Shown here piece by piece: positions 41,421 to 49,305 of a DNA stretch of 49,305 bases. The first letter of the stretch is position 1. Each line of letters begins with the position of its first letter. This DNA comes from Thermoproteota archaeon (lineage in GTDB: Archaea; Korarchaeota; Korarchaeia; Korarchaeales; Korarchaeaceae): assembly GCA_027491735.1 (NCBI GenBank), contig JAOZGP010000034.1, positions 1 through 49,305 of the forward strand, in the 5' to 3' direction. Under the pieces are notes generated by a model. The model had not been told where the DNA came from, ran no database searches, and saw nothing but the letters and a program-made list of their open reading frames with translations. Both the position numbers and the translations under genes were made by a program.

Positions 41421-42348
41421 CCAAAAGCACCTTCCTCATGTCCTCGATGATGATGGGCCAATCTCTCTCAACGAGCTCGGGAGACGGGTAGTTGTACATC
41501 GGACCGCTAGGCCTCTCATTGTAGAAAGGCCTGTTGCAGCCGGGACATCCGCTTGTCAGCAACGCTTTCTTCATGAGCTCCGGTTCCACGAGTAGTCTTC
41601 TTAGATCGACATTCTCATCCACCATGAACCGCATTATCTGAGCCCTTCTGTACGCAGCCAGAGCTGGAGCTCTGATGTTCAGCCGAATACCCCTGACTGG
41701 AGTGAATGCGAAGAGGGCGGTGGACGCTCCAATGGACTTTATGAGCTTCATGGTCTCCACAAGTTCCTCCGTCCTTTCTCCCAACCCAACTATGAGGTGT
41801 ACGTGTACTTTTCTTCTTCCGAAGACATCCACTCCTTCCCTTATGAAGTTAAGATAGGTGGTCCATGAGAACGGCTTGTCCATTAGATTGAAAACTTTTT
41901 TTGATGCCGCATCAAGCCCAACTCCCAACCTCTCCACTCCTGCATCTCTCAACTCCATCAGGACATCTCTTTCCACTGGAGTTATCGCTAGAGACAACGG
42001 AACTCCAGTTTCAGATAGCTTCCTCACCACACGAACGGATTCCTCCAGATATCCTGGTTTCAGAACCGTTTGAAAGCAGACCCTCTTAAACTTTCTCAGA
42101 CCAGGAGCTATCTTGTCCAACTCGATTACAGGCCAAGTTATCCTGGAGAGCATCCTCTTTGACGTCGAGTTTCGTGCCGACTGAGGACAGAACCTGCATC
42201 CAGCTGAGCATCCTGTTGAAGAGAATTGTAGCAGGTAAGCAGTTGTGGGGAGGAACTCCCGGCTGATCCTGATGCTCGTCATTCCCAGAACATACAGCGT
42301 TCCTGAGGAGACCCTCACCTTCAAGCTCAAAGCTGGTCCAGGAAACAT
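41395..42348 (-). CDS. Radical SAM protein, probable LipS2-like lipoyl synthase subunit
   Basis: A 317-aa radical SAM protein. Near the N-terminus VRVSSGTLYVLGM precedes the cluster motif CSAGCRFCPQSARNS (C-x3-C-x2-C), then MLSRITWPVIEL, the barrel segment LGVGLDAASKKVFNLM and VHVHLIVGLGERTEEL. The C-terminus has GCPGCNRPFYNERPSGPMYNYPSPEL, two cysteines in a Tyr/Pro-rich end that could bind an auxiliary cluster. This combination is what I recall of the archaeal biotin-synthase-like LipS2. GTG 42318 is an alternative start; a TATA-like GCATTAAGTC near 42365 would favour it. Its 3' end overlaps the next radical SAM gene by 26 bases. Confidence 0.7.
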   Translation of the reverse strand: MFPGPALSLKVRVSSGTLYVLGMTSIRISREFLPTTAYLLQFSSTGCSAGCRFCPQSARNSTSKRMLSRITWPVIELDKIAPGLRKFKRVCFQTVLKPGYLEESVRVVRKLSETGVPLSLAITPVERDVLMELRDAGVERLGVGLDAASKKVFNLMDKPFSWTTYLNFIREGVDVFGRRKVHVHLIVGLGERTEELVETMKLIKSIGASTALFAFTPVRGIRLNIRAPALAAYRRAQIMRFMVDENVDLRRLLVEPELMKKALLTSGCPGCNRPFYNERPSGPMYNYPSPELVERDWPIIIEDMRKVLLDASSSLQA

Positions 42349-42349
42349 G

Positions 42350-42381
42350 GCAGATCCAAGACTTAATGCTTTGGGATCTGC
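42350..42381. promoter_or_regulatory. Inverted repeat next to the LipS2-like start
   Basis: GCAGATCC (42350-42357) and GGATCTGC (42374-42381) are exact reverse complements separated by 16 bases. The spacer holds the TATA-like stretch ATTAAG. It may be an operator flanking the core promoter of the radical SAM pair, or an RNA hairpin if transcription starts further upstream. Confidence 0.4.
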
Positions 42382-42495
42382 TTGAACCCAGCACCGATAT
42401 GTTCACTCCCTGAAGGTCCGTGAATCGTTCGCAATCTCTTTTAAGGATTTGAAGTTTGGTCTCTAGGGGGCTTTAAGGAAGCTGGGTGTGTCCAA

Positions 42496-43380
42496 TTGTT
42501 GAGGGTGCTTAGGGAGTTCGATCCATGGAGGGGTCGGCTGTGCACATGTCCCAGGAAGTTTTCTCTAAATCCCTACACGGGATGCGCGCACTCATGCCTG
42601 TACTGCTACATCTCAGCTTACATAAGGGAGGCCTTCAGACCAAGACCCAAGAGAGACTTTCTCAGGAGGCTTGATGCAGATCTCAATGAGATAAGGCCTC
42701 GCTCCCTGATATGTATGAGCACAAGCTCAGATCCATATACCCCTCCGGAGGATGAGTTAGGGATCACCAGAAGGGCCATAAGACTGATCCTCGAGAGAGA
42801 TATGCTTCTCCTTGTTATGACCAAGTCAGACCTTGTCGTGAGAGATCTCGACATTCTCTCTGATCGGTGCGCTGTCAGCATTACGATAACCACGATGGAT
42901 GATCGGCTGGCCATCATGATGGAACCGAGAGCCCCGGCTCCTGTGAGCAGAATCAGAGCTCTAGAGAAGGCGAAGGATCTGGGAATACCCACAATTTTAA
43001 GACTTGACCCAATAATACCTGGTGTGAATGACGATCCTCGCTCGATAAAGGAGGTTCTGGATGCTGCCGAGAGCGCAGGAGTGAAACATGTGGTCTCATC
43101 CACTTATAAGGTCAGACCCGACAACATGAGAAGGATGTCTGTCCTCCCTGTCAGGTGGGAGCTCTACGATCTGGGCGAGAATATATCCGGGTACAGATAC
43201 CTCCCCAAGCCTATCAGGATGAGGATTCTGGAGACAGTCAGAGAGGAGGTTCTGAAGAGGGGGATGACATTTGCTGTATGTCGGGAAGGGTTGCCTCTCA
43301 ACAGCTCCGGGGTTCATTGCGACGGATCTCACCTGATTCCGGGTGATGGAGTTGGACGGGATGGAGAGATTGGTCTCTGA
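42496..43380 (+). CDS. Radical SAM protein of the spore photoproduct lyase-like family
   Basis: A 294-aa radical SAM protein of the SPL/Rv2578c-like group (COG1533). The motif FSLNPYTGCAHSCLYCYISAYI (C-x3-C-x2-C near residue 30) with preceding CPRKF, then RSLICMSTSSDPYTPPEDELGITRRAIRLIL (the xSTxSDPYqPxE pattern), VSITITTMDD, MEPRAPAPVSRIRALEKAKDLGIP and RLDPIIPGVNDDP match the family. True spore photoproduct lyases repair DNA; most relatives are uncharacterised. It stands immediately upstream of, and overlaps, a DNA glycosylase gene, so a DNA repair link is attractive. The start is TTG 42496 or 42499, close to the start predicted by GCTTTAAGG near 42468. Confidence 0.88.
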   Translation: MLRVLREFDPWRGRLCTCPRKFSLNPYTGCAHSCLYCYISAYIREAFRPRPKRDFLRRLDADLNEIRPRSLICMSTSSDPYTPPEDELGITRRAIRLILERDMLLLVMTKSDLVVRDLDILSDRCAVSITITTMDDRLAIMMEPRAPAPVSRIRALEKAKDLGIPTILRLDPIIPGVNDDPRSIKEVLDAAESAGVKHVVSSTYKVRPDNMRRMSVLPVRWELYDLGENISGYRYLPKPIRMRILETVREEVLKRGMTFAVCREGLPLNSSGVHCDGSHLIPGDGVGRDGEIGL

Positions 43381-43984
43381 TGTGAAGAAGCTCAAAAACA
43401 GCGAGATCTCCCTCCTGGTGAAGGCTAGGATATCCGAGTTCAAGAAGAGGAGGGAGGCTTCAGAGGAGGAAATCTTCAAGGAGCTCTGTTTCTGTCTACT
43501 GACAGCTAATTTCAGTGCGAAAGAAGGAATCAGGATCCAGAATGCCTTGAATGATGGATTTATTTATCTTCCTAGGGAAGAGCTGGAGAACAGATTGAGG
43601 GAGCTCGGGCACAGATACCCCAGGGTGAGAGCTGAGTACATAGTTGAGGCGAGGAAACTTTTGGGGAAGTTGAAGTCGGAGATTTCAAGAAAAGATCCAC
43701 GAGTCCTCAGAGAATGGCTCGTTAAAAATGTAAAGGGCCTCGGATACAAGGAGGCCAGCCACCTCCTCAGAAACGTAGGCTTCGAGAACGTAGCGATAAT
43801 AGACTTTCACATATTAGACTTGCTGGAAAGATATGGAGTTATAAAGAAGCCAAAGACGTTGACCAGAAGAAGATATCTCGAGATAGAGGATAAGCTGAGG
43901 AAAATTGCTGAGCTCTCCGGGACTAGTTTGGGGGAGCTAGATTTATATTTATGGTACTTGGAAACAGGAAAGATCTTGAAATAA
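43346..43984 (+). CDS. Archaeal 8-oxoguanine DNA glycosylase/lyase (Ogg2-type)
   Basis: A 212-aa helix-hairpin-helix DNA glycosylase with AP lyase activity. The central DxE-like features are: ELCFCLLTANFSAKEGIRIQNAL near residue 45, the hairpin VKNVKGLGYKEASHLLRNVGF with the catalytic Lys of GYKEAS, and the catalytic Asp in VAIIDFHILDLLERYGV. The end TSLGELDLYLWYLETGKILK is typical of the archaeal Ogg2 family; there is no 4Fe-4S Cys loop, unlike Nth. It removes oxidised guanine. ATG 43346 is chosen, with ATG 43361 as an alternative. The gene overlaps the SPL-like gene by 35 bases. Confidence 0.93.
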   Translation: MELDGMERLVSDVKKLKNSEISLLVKARISEFKKRREASEEEIFKELCFCLLTANFSAKEGIRIQNALNDGFIYLPREELENRLRELGHRYPRVRAEYIVEARKLLGKLKSEISRKDPRVLREWLVKNVKGLGYKEASHLLRNVGFENVAIIDFHILDLLERYGVIKKPKTLTRRRYLEIEDKLRKIAELSGTSLGELDLYLWYLETGKILK

Positions 43985-43988
43985 GCGG

Positions 43989-44260
43989 ATGGAAATTCGT
44001 TTGTGGACGCCTGAAAGAGTCCTACTCTCCATCTCGTGTGAGATATCGGCTACGAAGGTTACAGAGTTTACTTCCTGTATGGAAGGAGGATCTCCAAGAG
44101 CGATGCTCCATTCTACGAGGAGGTTAATCTTAAGAGGGTTCTTTTCGACCTTCTACGACCAAAAAAGGTTGACAGGCATCATCTATACCTGCTCCACAGA
44201 TCAAAACCCGAGAGCATAGCTGGGAAGTTCTGGAAAATCATAAATTTTTGGAACTTCTGA
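43989..44260 (+). pseudogene. Small gene interrupted by one frameshift
   Basis: ATG 43989, four bases after the Ogg stop, opens EIRLWTPERVLLSISCE. A different frame then reads on from about 44050 to TGA 44260: IGYEGYRVYFLYGRR, then SKSDAPFYEEVNLKRVLFDLL, then VDRHHLYLLHRSKPESIAGK and FWKIINFWNF. Each part has native composition and fits the other at about 44040-44048, where a TGA lies in the second frame. One indel would restore a roughly 90-aa basic protein. I do not recognise it. It is either a recent pseudogene or a sequencing error. Confidence 0.5.
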
Positions 44261-44262
44261 TT

Positions 44263-44904
44263 TCACTCCTTTTCTAGTATTTTCACCTCACATGACCTAA
44301 CGAGTTCTCTGAACTTCTCAGCATCAGTCTTAGAGCCGACTATAGAGCCATAATGCATGGGCACGGCTACCTTAGGTCGTATCAGCCCGACGGCCTCTGC
44401 CGCCTCGAAGGCATTCATCACGTAGGTCCCACTCACGGGAACCAAGGCTATGTCCACCCTCAGGTCCTTCATCTCGGGTATGAGATCGGTGTCCCCAGCA
44501 TGGTACAACCTAGTACCGTCTGGAAGTTCCAATATATACCCCACGTAACCGCTCCTTCTTGGATGAAACTTCAGTCTCTCCCGCTTAACGTTGTACGCTG
44601 GGACTGCCTCTATCCCTATATCGTCCAGTTTGATCTTATCCCCAGGCCTCACTTCAAGAAACTCTACCTTAGGAACCTTTTCTCTGCAGGACCTTGGTGC
44701 CACAACCTTCGTAGAGCTCTTGAGAAGTCTTGATATATCCTTGGGGCTGCAGTGATCGAAGTGATTGTGTGTTATAAGCATTACATCAGCCTTCGGCCCA
44801 GACGTTACCTCGTAGGGATCGATGTATATCACTTTGTCATTCTTCAGGAGAAAGGAGGCGTGTCCCAACCAAGATAGCTCATACGGACCGAACTTGAGTC
44901 CCAT
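44263..44904 (-). CDS. UPF0173/UlaG-like MBL-fold metal-dependent hydrolase
   Basis: A 213-aa metallo-beta-lactamase protein of the UPF0173/UlaG-like group. It begins LSWLGHASFLLKNDKVIYIDPYEV; the metal motif is LITHNHFDHCSPKDI (H-x-H-x-D-H); further ligands lie in YHAGDTDLIPEM and VAVPMHYGSIVGS. Such proteins hydrolyse lactones or phosphodiesters; no specific substrate can be named. The start is ATG 44904. It converges on the frameshifted small gene with two bases between, and its promoter region is next to the TnpB-like relic. Confidence 0.92.
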   Translation of the reverse strand: MGLKFGPYELSWLGHASFLLKNDKVIYIDPYEVTSGPKADVMLITHNHFDHCSPKDISRLLKSSTKVVAPRSCREKVPKVEFLEVRPGDKIKLDDIGIEAVPAYNVKRERLKFHPRRSGYVGYILELPDGTRLYHAGDTDLIPEMKDLRVDIALVPVSGTYVMNAFEAAEAVGLIRPKVAVPMHYGSIVGSKTDAEKFRELVRSCEVKILEKE

Positions 44905-44934
44905 AAGTTGATCATGGAAGGTGAACCAAAAAAC

Positions 44935-45178
44935 TTTATCTAATCTATCGCGGGAAGACCGCCGCGTTTGCGCGGCGGATGAACTGCGGTTTTGCCACGA
45001 TCGTAGATGTAAACGGCAGCGTGAATGTTGGTGCAGGCTCCTCAGCTACATGCTAAGGAGTGGAGCTTATTCACATCAGCCCCAAATTCTCCCAGTACAG
45101 AACCTCGAGGGGACTTGTAGTGTACAGTGTGCTGGGGGGAAGCCGCCCGTTTTAACAGGTGGCAGTTCACTCTTTTGA
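44935..45178 (+). pseudogene. Possible relic of a TnpB (IS200/IS605) C-terminus
   Basis: One frame reads MNCGFATIVDVNGSVNVGAG (44978 onward), which resembles the final zinc-finger/catalytic block of TnpB (Cys-Gly then DRDVNGAxNI). The other frame continues LLSYMLRSGAYSHQPQILPV up to a TGA at 45178, like a TnpB tail. The frame switches about 44999-45035, so it would be a decayed copy. A GC-rich 8-bp hairpin (44959-44966 with 44971-44978) lies inside. A TATA-like ACTTTATCTAAT near 44932-44943 precedes it, so a structured RNA is an alternative. Confidence 0.35.
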
Positions 45179-46396
45179 GTGGAGTCCAGTGTTCGCACAA
45201 GGTCTGAGCATCTTACCCTTGATCATGTTGACCTCTCCCTCACTCAGAGCCAATTCTCCACGGAGGTAAACGCTTTCCACCCCACCAACTACGGGTATTC
45301 CCTCAAATGGAGTGAACTTGGCTTTTGTCTGGAGATCTTCGGAGCTTATCCTCCTCCTGGTAGAGTACTCATATATAACGAGGTCTGCATCCCTGCCGGG
45401 AAGGAGAGCTCCCTTGTTCACCCCAAGAATTTCAGCTGGTCTCGATGAGTACAGATCCAGCATCCGAAGCGGTGCCTTCCCGTCCAATATCATGGTGAAA
45501 ATTATCGGAAGAGTTGTTTCGAGCCCAGGAAAACCGGGTACACCCGCTTCCTTCTCCTCAACTGTGTGAGGTGCATGATCAGTGGATATAGCATCCACCA
45601 ATCCAGTTCTCACGGAGTTCATCACGAGCTTTACGTCGTCATCGCATCTGAGAGGTGGTCTGACCGACATCCTCGGATCGGTCGAGGAGGTGAGAAGGAA
45701 GTAGTGCGGGCATGTGTCCATCGTCACTTGAAAGCCGAAGAGCTTGGACTCCAGCAGGGAGGTTATGCCTGCAGGAGAGGACATGTGAGTGAAGTGGCAT
45801 CTCCCACCGCGGCATGATTTAAGGACCCTTCTTATCCCCAAGAGCTCGTCTCCGGATATTTCTGCATGTACCACAGCGAGCAGGTCCAGTTCATAGAGCT
45901 CCCTCATAAGATCAGGCAGTTTACCTGACAGGATATCCTCGGGATACAGCTTCACGCCAAAGATAAACTCCCTTGCTCTATGAAGTTCTTCTAACTTCTG
46001 GGGGACCGCCATATAGAATCCGTGATCGACCAGAGCTTTCTTTGACGCCTCCTCCATCTTCCACCTCAGAACCCTAAGGGAGTCCACTCTGGGATCGTTG
46101 TTGGGCATATCGAACACTGCTGTCACCCCTCCGAAGAGAGCTGCTCGAGTGCCCGTGAACCAGTCCTCTTTGTAGCTCTGATTCAGATCTCTCATGTGTA
46201 CGTGCATATCTACCATTCCTGGAAGCAGAATCCTTTTACCATCAGCAACCACCTTTTCGGAGTACTCGTTTGGAGAGGAGACCCACACTCCGTCTATCTT
46301 GCCATTGCTTACACATATCTCCAGGTCCTTGAGCTCACCTTGCAGGTACGCTCTACCTGATATTGTCAGGTCAGCGGATCTCCTCCTTCCTGCCAT
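45167..46396 (-). CDS. pyrC: Dihydroorotase PyrC
   Basis: A 409-aa amidohydrolase that closes carbamoyl aspartate to dihydroorotate. Metal and active-site motifs: GMVDMHVHMRDLNQSYKEDW (H-x-H), VFDMPNNDP, GVKLYPEDI (candidate carboxylated lysine), VVHAEISGDE, GRCHFTHMSSPAG, DAISTDHAPHT (DHAPH). The C-terminus VVGGVESVYLRGELALSEG fits. ATG 46396 follows GGAGGGGGTGG; the long open frame up to 46510 overlaps pyrK and is not part of the gene. Last gene of the pyrimidine operon; its C-terminal codons meet the TnpB-like relic. Confidence 0.95.
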   Translation of the reverse strand: MAGRRRSADLTISGRAYLQGELKDLEICVSNGKIDGVWVSSPNEYSEKVVADGKRILLPGMVDMHVHMRDLNQSYKEDWFTGTRAALFGGVTAVFDMPNNDPRVDSLRVLRWKMEEASKKALVDHGFYMAVPQKLEELHRAREFIFGVKLYPEDILSGKLPDLMRELYELDLLAVVHAEISGDELLGIRRVLKSCRGGRCHFTHMSSPAGITSLLESKLFGFQVTMDTCPHYFLLTSSTDPRMSVRPPLRCDDDVKLVMNSVRTGLVDAISTDHAPHTVEEKEAGVPGFPGLETTLPIIFTMILDGKAPLRMLDLYSSRPAEILGVNKGALLPGRDADLVIYEYSTRRRISSEDLQTKAKFTPFEGIPVVGGVESVYLRGELALSEGEVNMIKGKMLRPCANTGLHSKE

Positions 46397-47138
46397 CCCA
46401 CCCCCTCCAGAACCTCCCGAAGTCCTCGATTCTGAGAAGAACGTCTCCTCTGAACACCGGACCATCGGAACAAACCCTGAGTCCAAGAGGGTCGAGGACA
46501 CAGCTGCCACATACTCCTATTCCGCACCTCATCAAGCGCTCTACTGAAATCTCCACCTTGGACGGATTGACTATTCTCAGGAGCTCCACCGCCATTCTCT
46601 CTGGACCGCAAGCGTACACCATATCATATCCTGAGAGATCCTCGAGGATCTCCGTGACCAGCCCTTTAAATCCCACTGACCCGTCTTCCGTGGCTACAAT
46701 AAAATCATCAGCGAGTATTCCCACTTTCTGTGGATCTATGTAGTTTTTGCTCCCTTTGAACCCGAGAAGAAGAGTTATGTGAGAGTCCAGATCCTTGAGT
46801 CTTTTGGAGAGAAGGGGGAATGGTGCAAGCCCGTATCCTCCTCCCACCAAAGCCACAGTGCCCTTAACGAGAGTGAATCCCTTCCCGTAGGGGCCCCTCA
46901 CGGGGAGGACATCACCTTCAGACATCGAGAAGATTTTCCTCGTGACCGATCCTCTGAGAGCCACCACAAGCTGTAAGCCGTTCTCGATGTCGGACACCGA
47001 AAAGGGTGCTTCACCGACACCGGGAACCCAAACCATGACAAACTGTCCGGGATCAGCCTTTAAGTGGATATCAACGACGATCCGTCGTACTCCCTCTGCA
47101 ACCTCATCCACCTTCCTTATTCTGCCTTTCAAGTACAT
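46371..47138 (-). CDS. pyrK: Dihydroorotate dehydrogenase electron transfer subunit PyrK
   Basis: A 255-aa ferredoxin-reductase-like protein. Flavin-binding wording is VMVWVPGVGEAPFSVSDIENG; NAD-related GGYGLAPFPLLSKRL and MVYACGPERMAVELL follow; the 2Fe-2S cysteines are in CGIGVCGSCVLDPLGLRVCSDGPVF. PyrK feeds electrons from PyrD type 1B to NAD. PyrD is not in the window. The pyrC start lies inside the pyrK end (26-base overlap). Start ATG 47138 is four bases after the pyrI stop. Confidence 0.95.
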   Translation of the reverse strand: MYLKGRIRKVDEVAEGVRRIVVDIHLKADPGQFVMVWVPGVGEAPFSVSDIENGLQLVVALRGSVTRKIFSMSEGDVLPVRGPYGKGFTLVKGTVALVGGGYGLAPFPLLSKRLKDLDSHITLLLGFKGSKNYIDPQKVGILADDFIVATEDGSVGFKGLVTEILEDLSGYDMVYACGPERMAVELLRIVNPSKVEISVERLMRCGIGVCGSCVLDPLGLRVCSDGPVFRGDVLLRIEDFGRFWRGWDGRKEEIR

Positions 47139-47142
47139 TAGC

Positions 47143-49116
<1,974 letters not shown>

Positions 49117-49182
49117 ACATGCCCTTCAGTTCTACATGGAGGTTCAATTTTAACTTGACTATCCGCTGAGGGTCTATCCGTC

Positions 49183-49305
49183 GTGAGTTTCAGGAGGTTT
49201 GTGGGTGAAGATCTTCCGTTCAGGCAGCTCTGCCTCCAACTCTCAAGGATTGAGCAGGTCGTCCTTGTTGTGGAGTCGACGCGGTGTCTGGCGGGGTTAG
49301 TGCTT
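49183..49305 (+). CDS. Partial gene cut by the right window edge
   Basis: A plus-strand frame opens at GTG 49183 and stays open to the last base for 41 codons (FRRFVGEDLPFRQLCLQLSR, then EQVVLVVESTRCLAGLVL). A TATA-like AATTTTAACT near 49147-49156, shared with the divergent pyrE promoter, would start transcription near 49178. GTG 49201, preceded by AGGAGG, is an alternative start. The sequence suggests a strand-helix-strand opening, but it is too short to assign. Confidence 0.5.
   Translation, partial: MSFRRFVGEDLPFRQLCLQLSRIEQVVLVVESTRCLAGLVL

Noticed and set aside
44959..44978. GC-rich hairpin as a bacterial-type terminator
   Set aside because: No T-run follows it and archaea do not use such terminators; it may be part of a relic or RNA.

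Overview
This window reads as a piece of chromosome from a thermophilic archaeon of the TACK group (Korarchaeota or another Thermoproteota-like lineage; the sequence alone does not settle which). The evidence is an archaeal information and housekeeping set: a VAT/Cdc48 ATPase, Tsr3, a Taw3-like tRNA enzyme, UPF0248, a PyrB/PyrI aspartate transcarbamoylase, archaeal-type Ogg and a multi-intron tRNA-Trp. Arginine is written mainly with AGG/AGA, TATA boxes lie about 25 bases before leaderless or short-leader starts, and GGTGA/GGAGG ribosome sites are common. Genes are densely packed, often with ATGA overlaps, and there is no CRISPR array or intact transposon.

Layout. 1-2.5 kb: tRNA-Trp with two introns, an unknown protein and a UbiE-like methyltransferase. 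2.5-5.2 kb: a lone Lrp-type ligand domain, Tsr3 and the SufC/SufB iron-sulfur pair. 5.2-8.2 kb: GlyA, an AIR-synthase-related protein, UPF0248 and a DtxR-type regulator. 8.2-11.6 kb: a likely heat-shock unit (Phr-like regulator, Hsp20, Cdc48). 11.6-14.8 kb: a nucleotide unit (PRPP-loop protein, dCTP deaminase, uridine-phosphorylase-like) and an SDR. 14.8-18.1 kb: a decayed gene, then a DsrMK/HdrED-like membrane redox pair. 18.1-21.1 kb: a tiny basic protein, an aromatic-rich DUF5320-like gene with an in-frame TGA, a CinA-like protein, Taw3 and an MBL hydrolase. 21.2-23.8 kb: a Zn/Mn ABC importer. 23.9-25.6 kb: small archaeal proteins and a DUF4349 protein.

25.6-28.6 kb holds what I consider the most interesting system: a membrane protein with a DUF2207-like ectodomain whose C-terminus is a nine-cysteine tail built from a perfectly duplicated 27-bp unit, translationally coupled to a radical SAM/SPASM enzyme with a PqqD/RRE-like N-terminal domain. 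This looks like a peptide-modification (RiPP-like) pair in which the substrate is the tail of a large membrane protein.

29-38.2 kb: a GNAT-like protein, then a fatty-acid/acyl-CoA electron-transfer region with thiolase, FixC, two complete EtfAB pairs, FixX ferredoxin, acyl-CoA dehydrogenase and a MIP18-family protein. 38.3-44.9 kb: a secreted Lon-type (S16) protease, a tandem pair of radical SAM proteins resembling archaeal lipoyl synthase LipS1/LipS2, a spore-photolyase-like radical SAM protein, Ogg, a frameshifted small gene and an UlaG-like MBL protein. 44.9-45.2 kb carries a possible TnpB relic. 45.2-49.1 kb: a pyrimidine operon in the order pyrE-pyrB-pyrI-pyrK-pyrC on the minus strand. 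The right edge cuts a new plus-strand gene.
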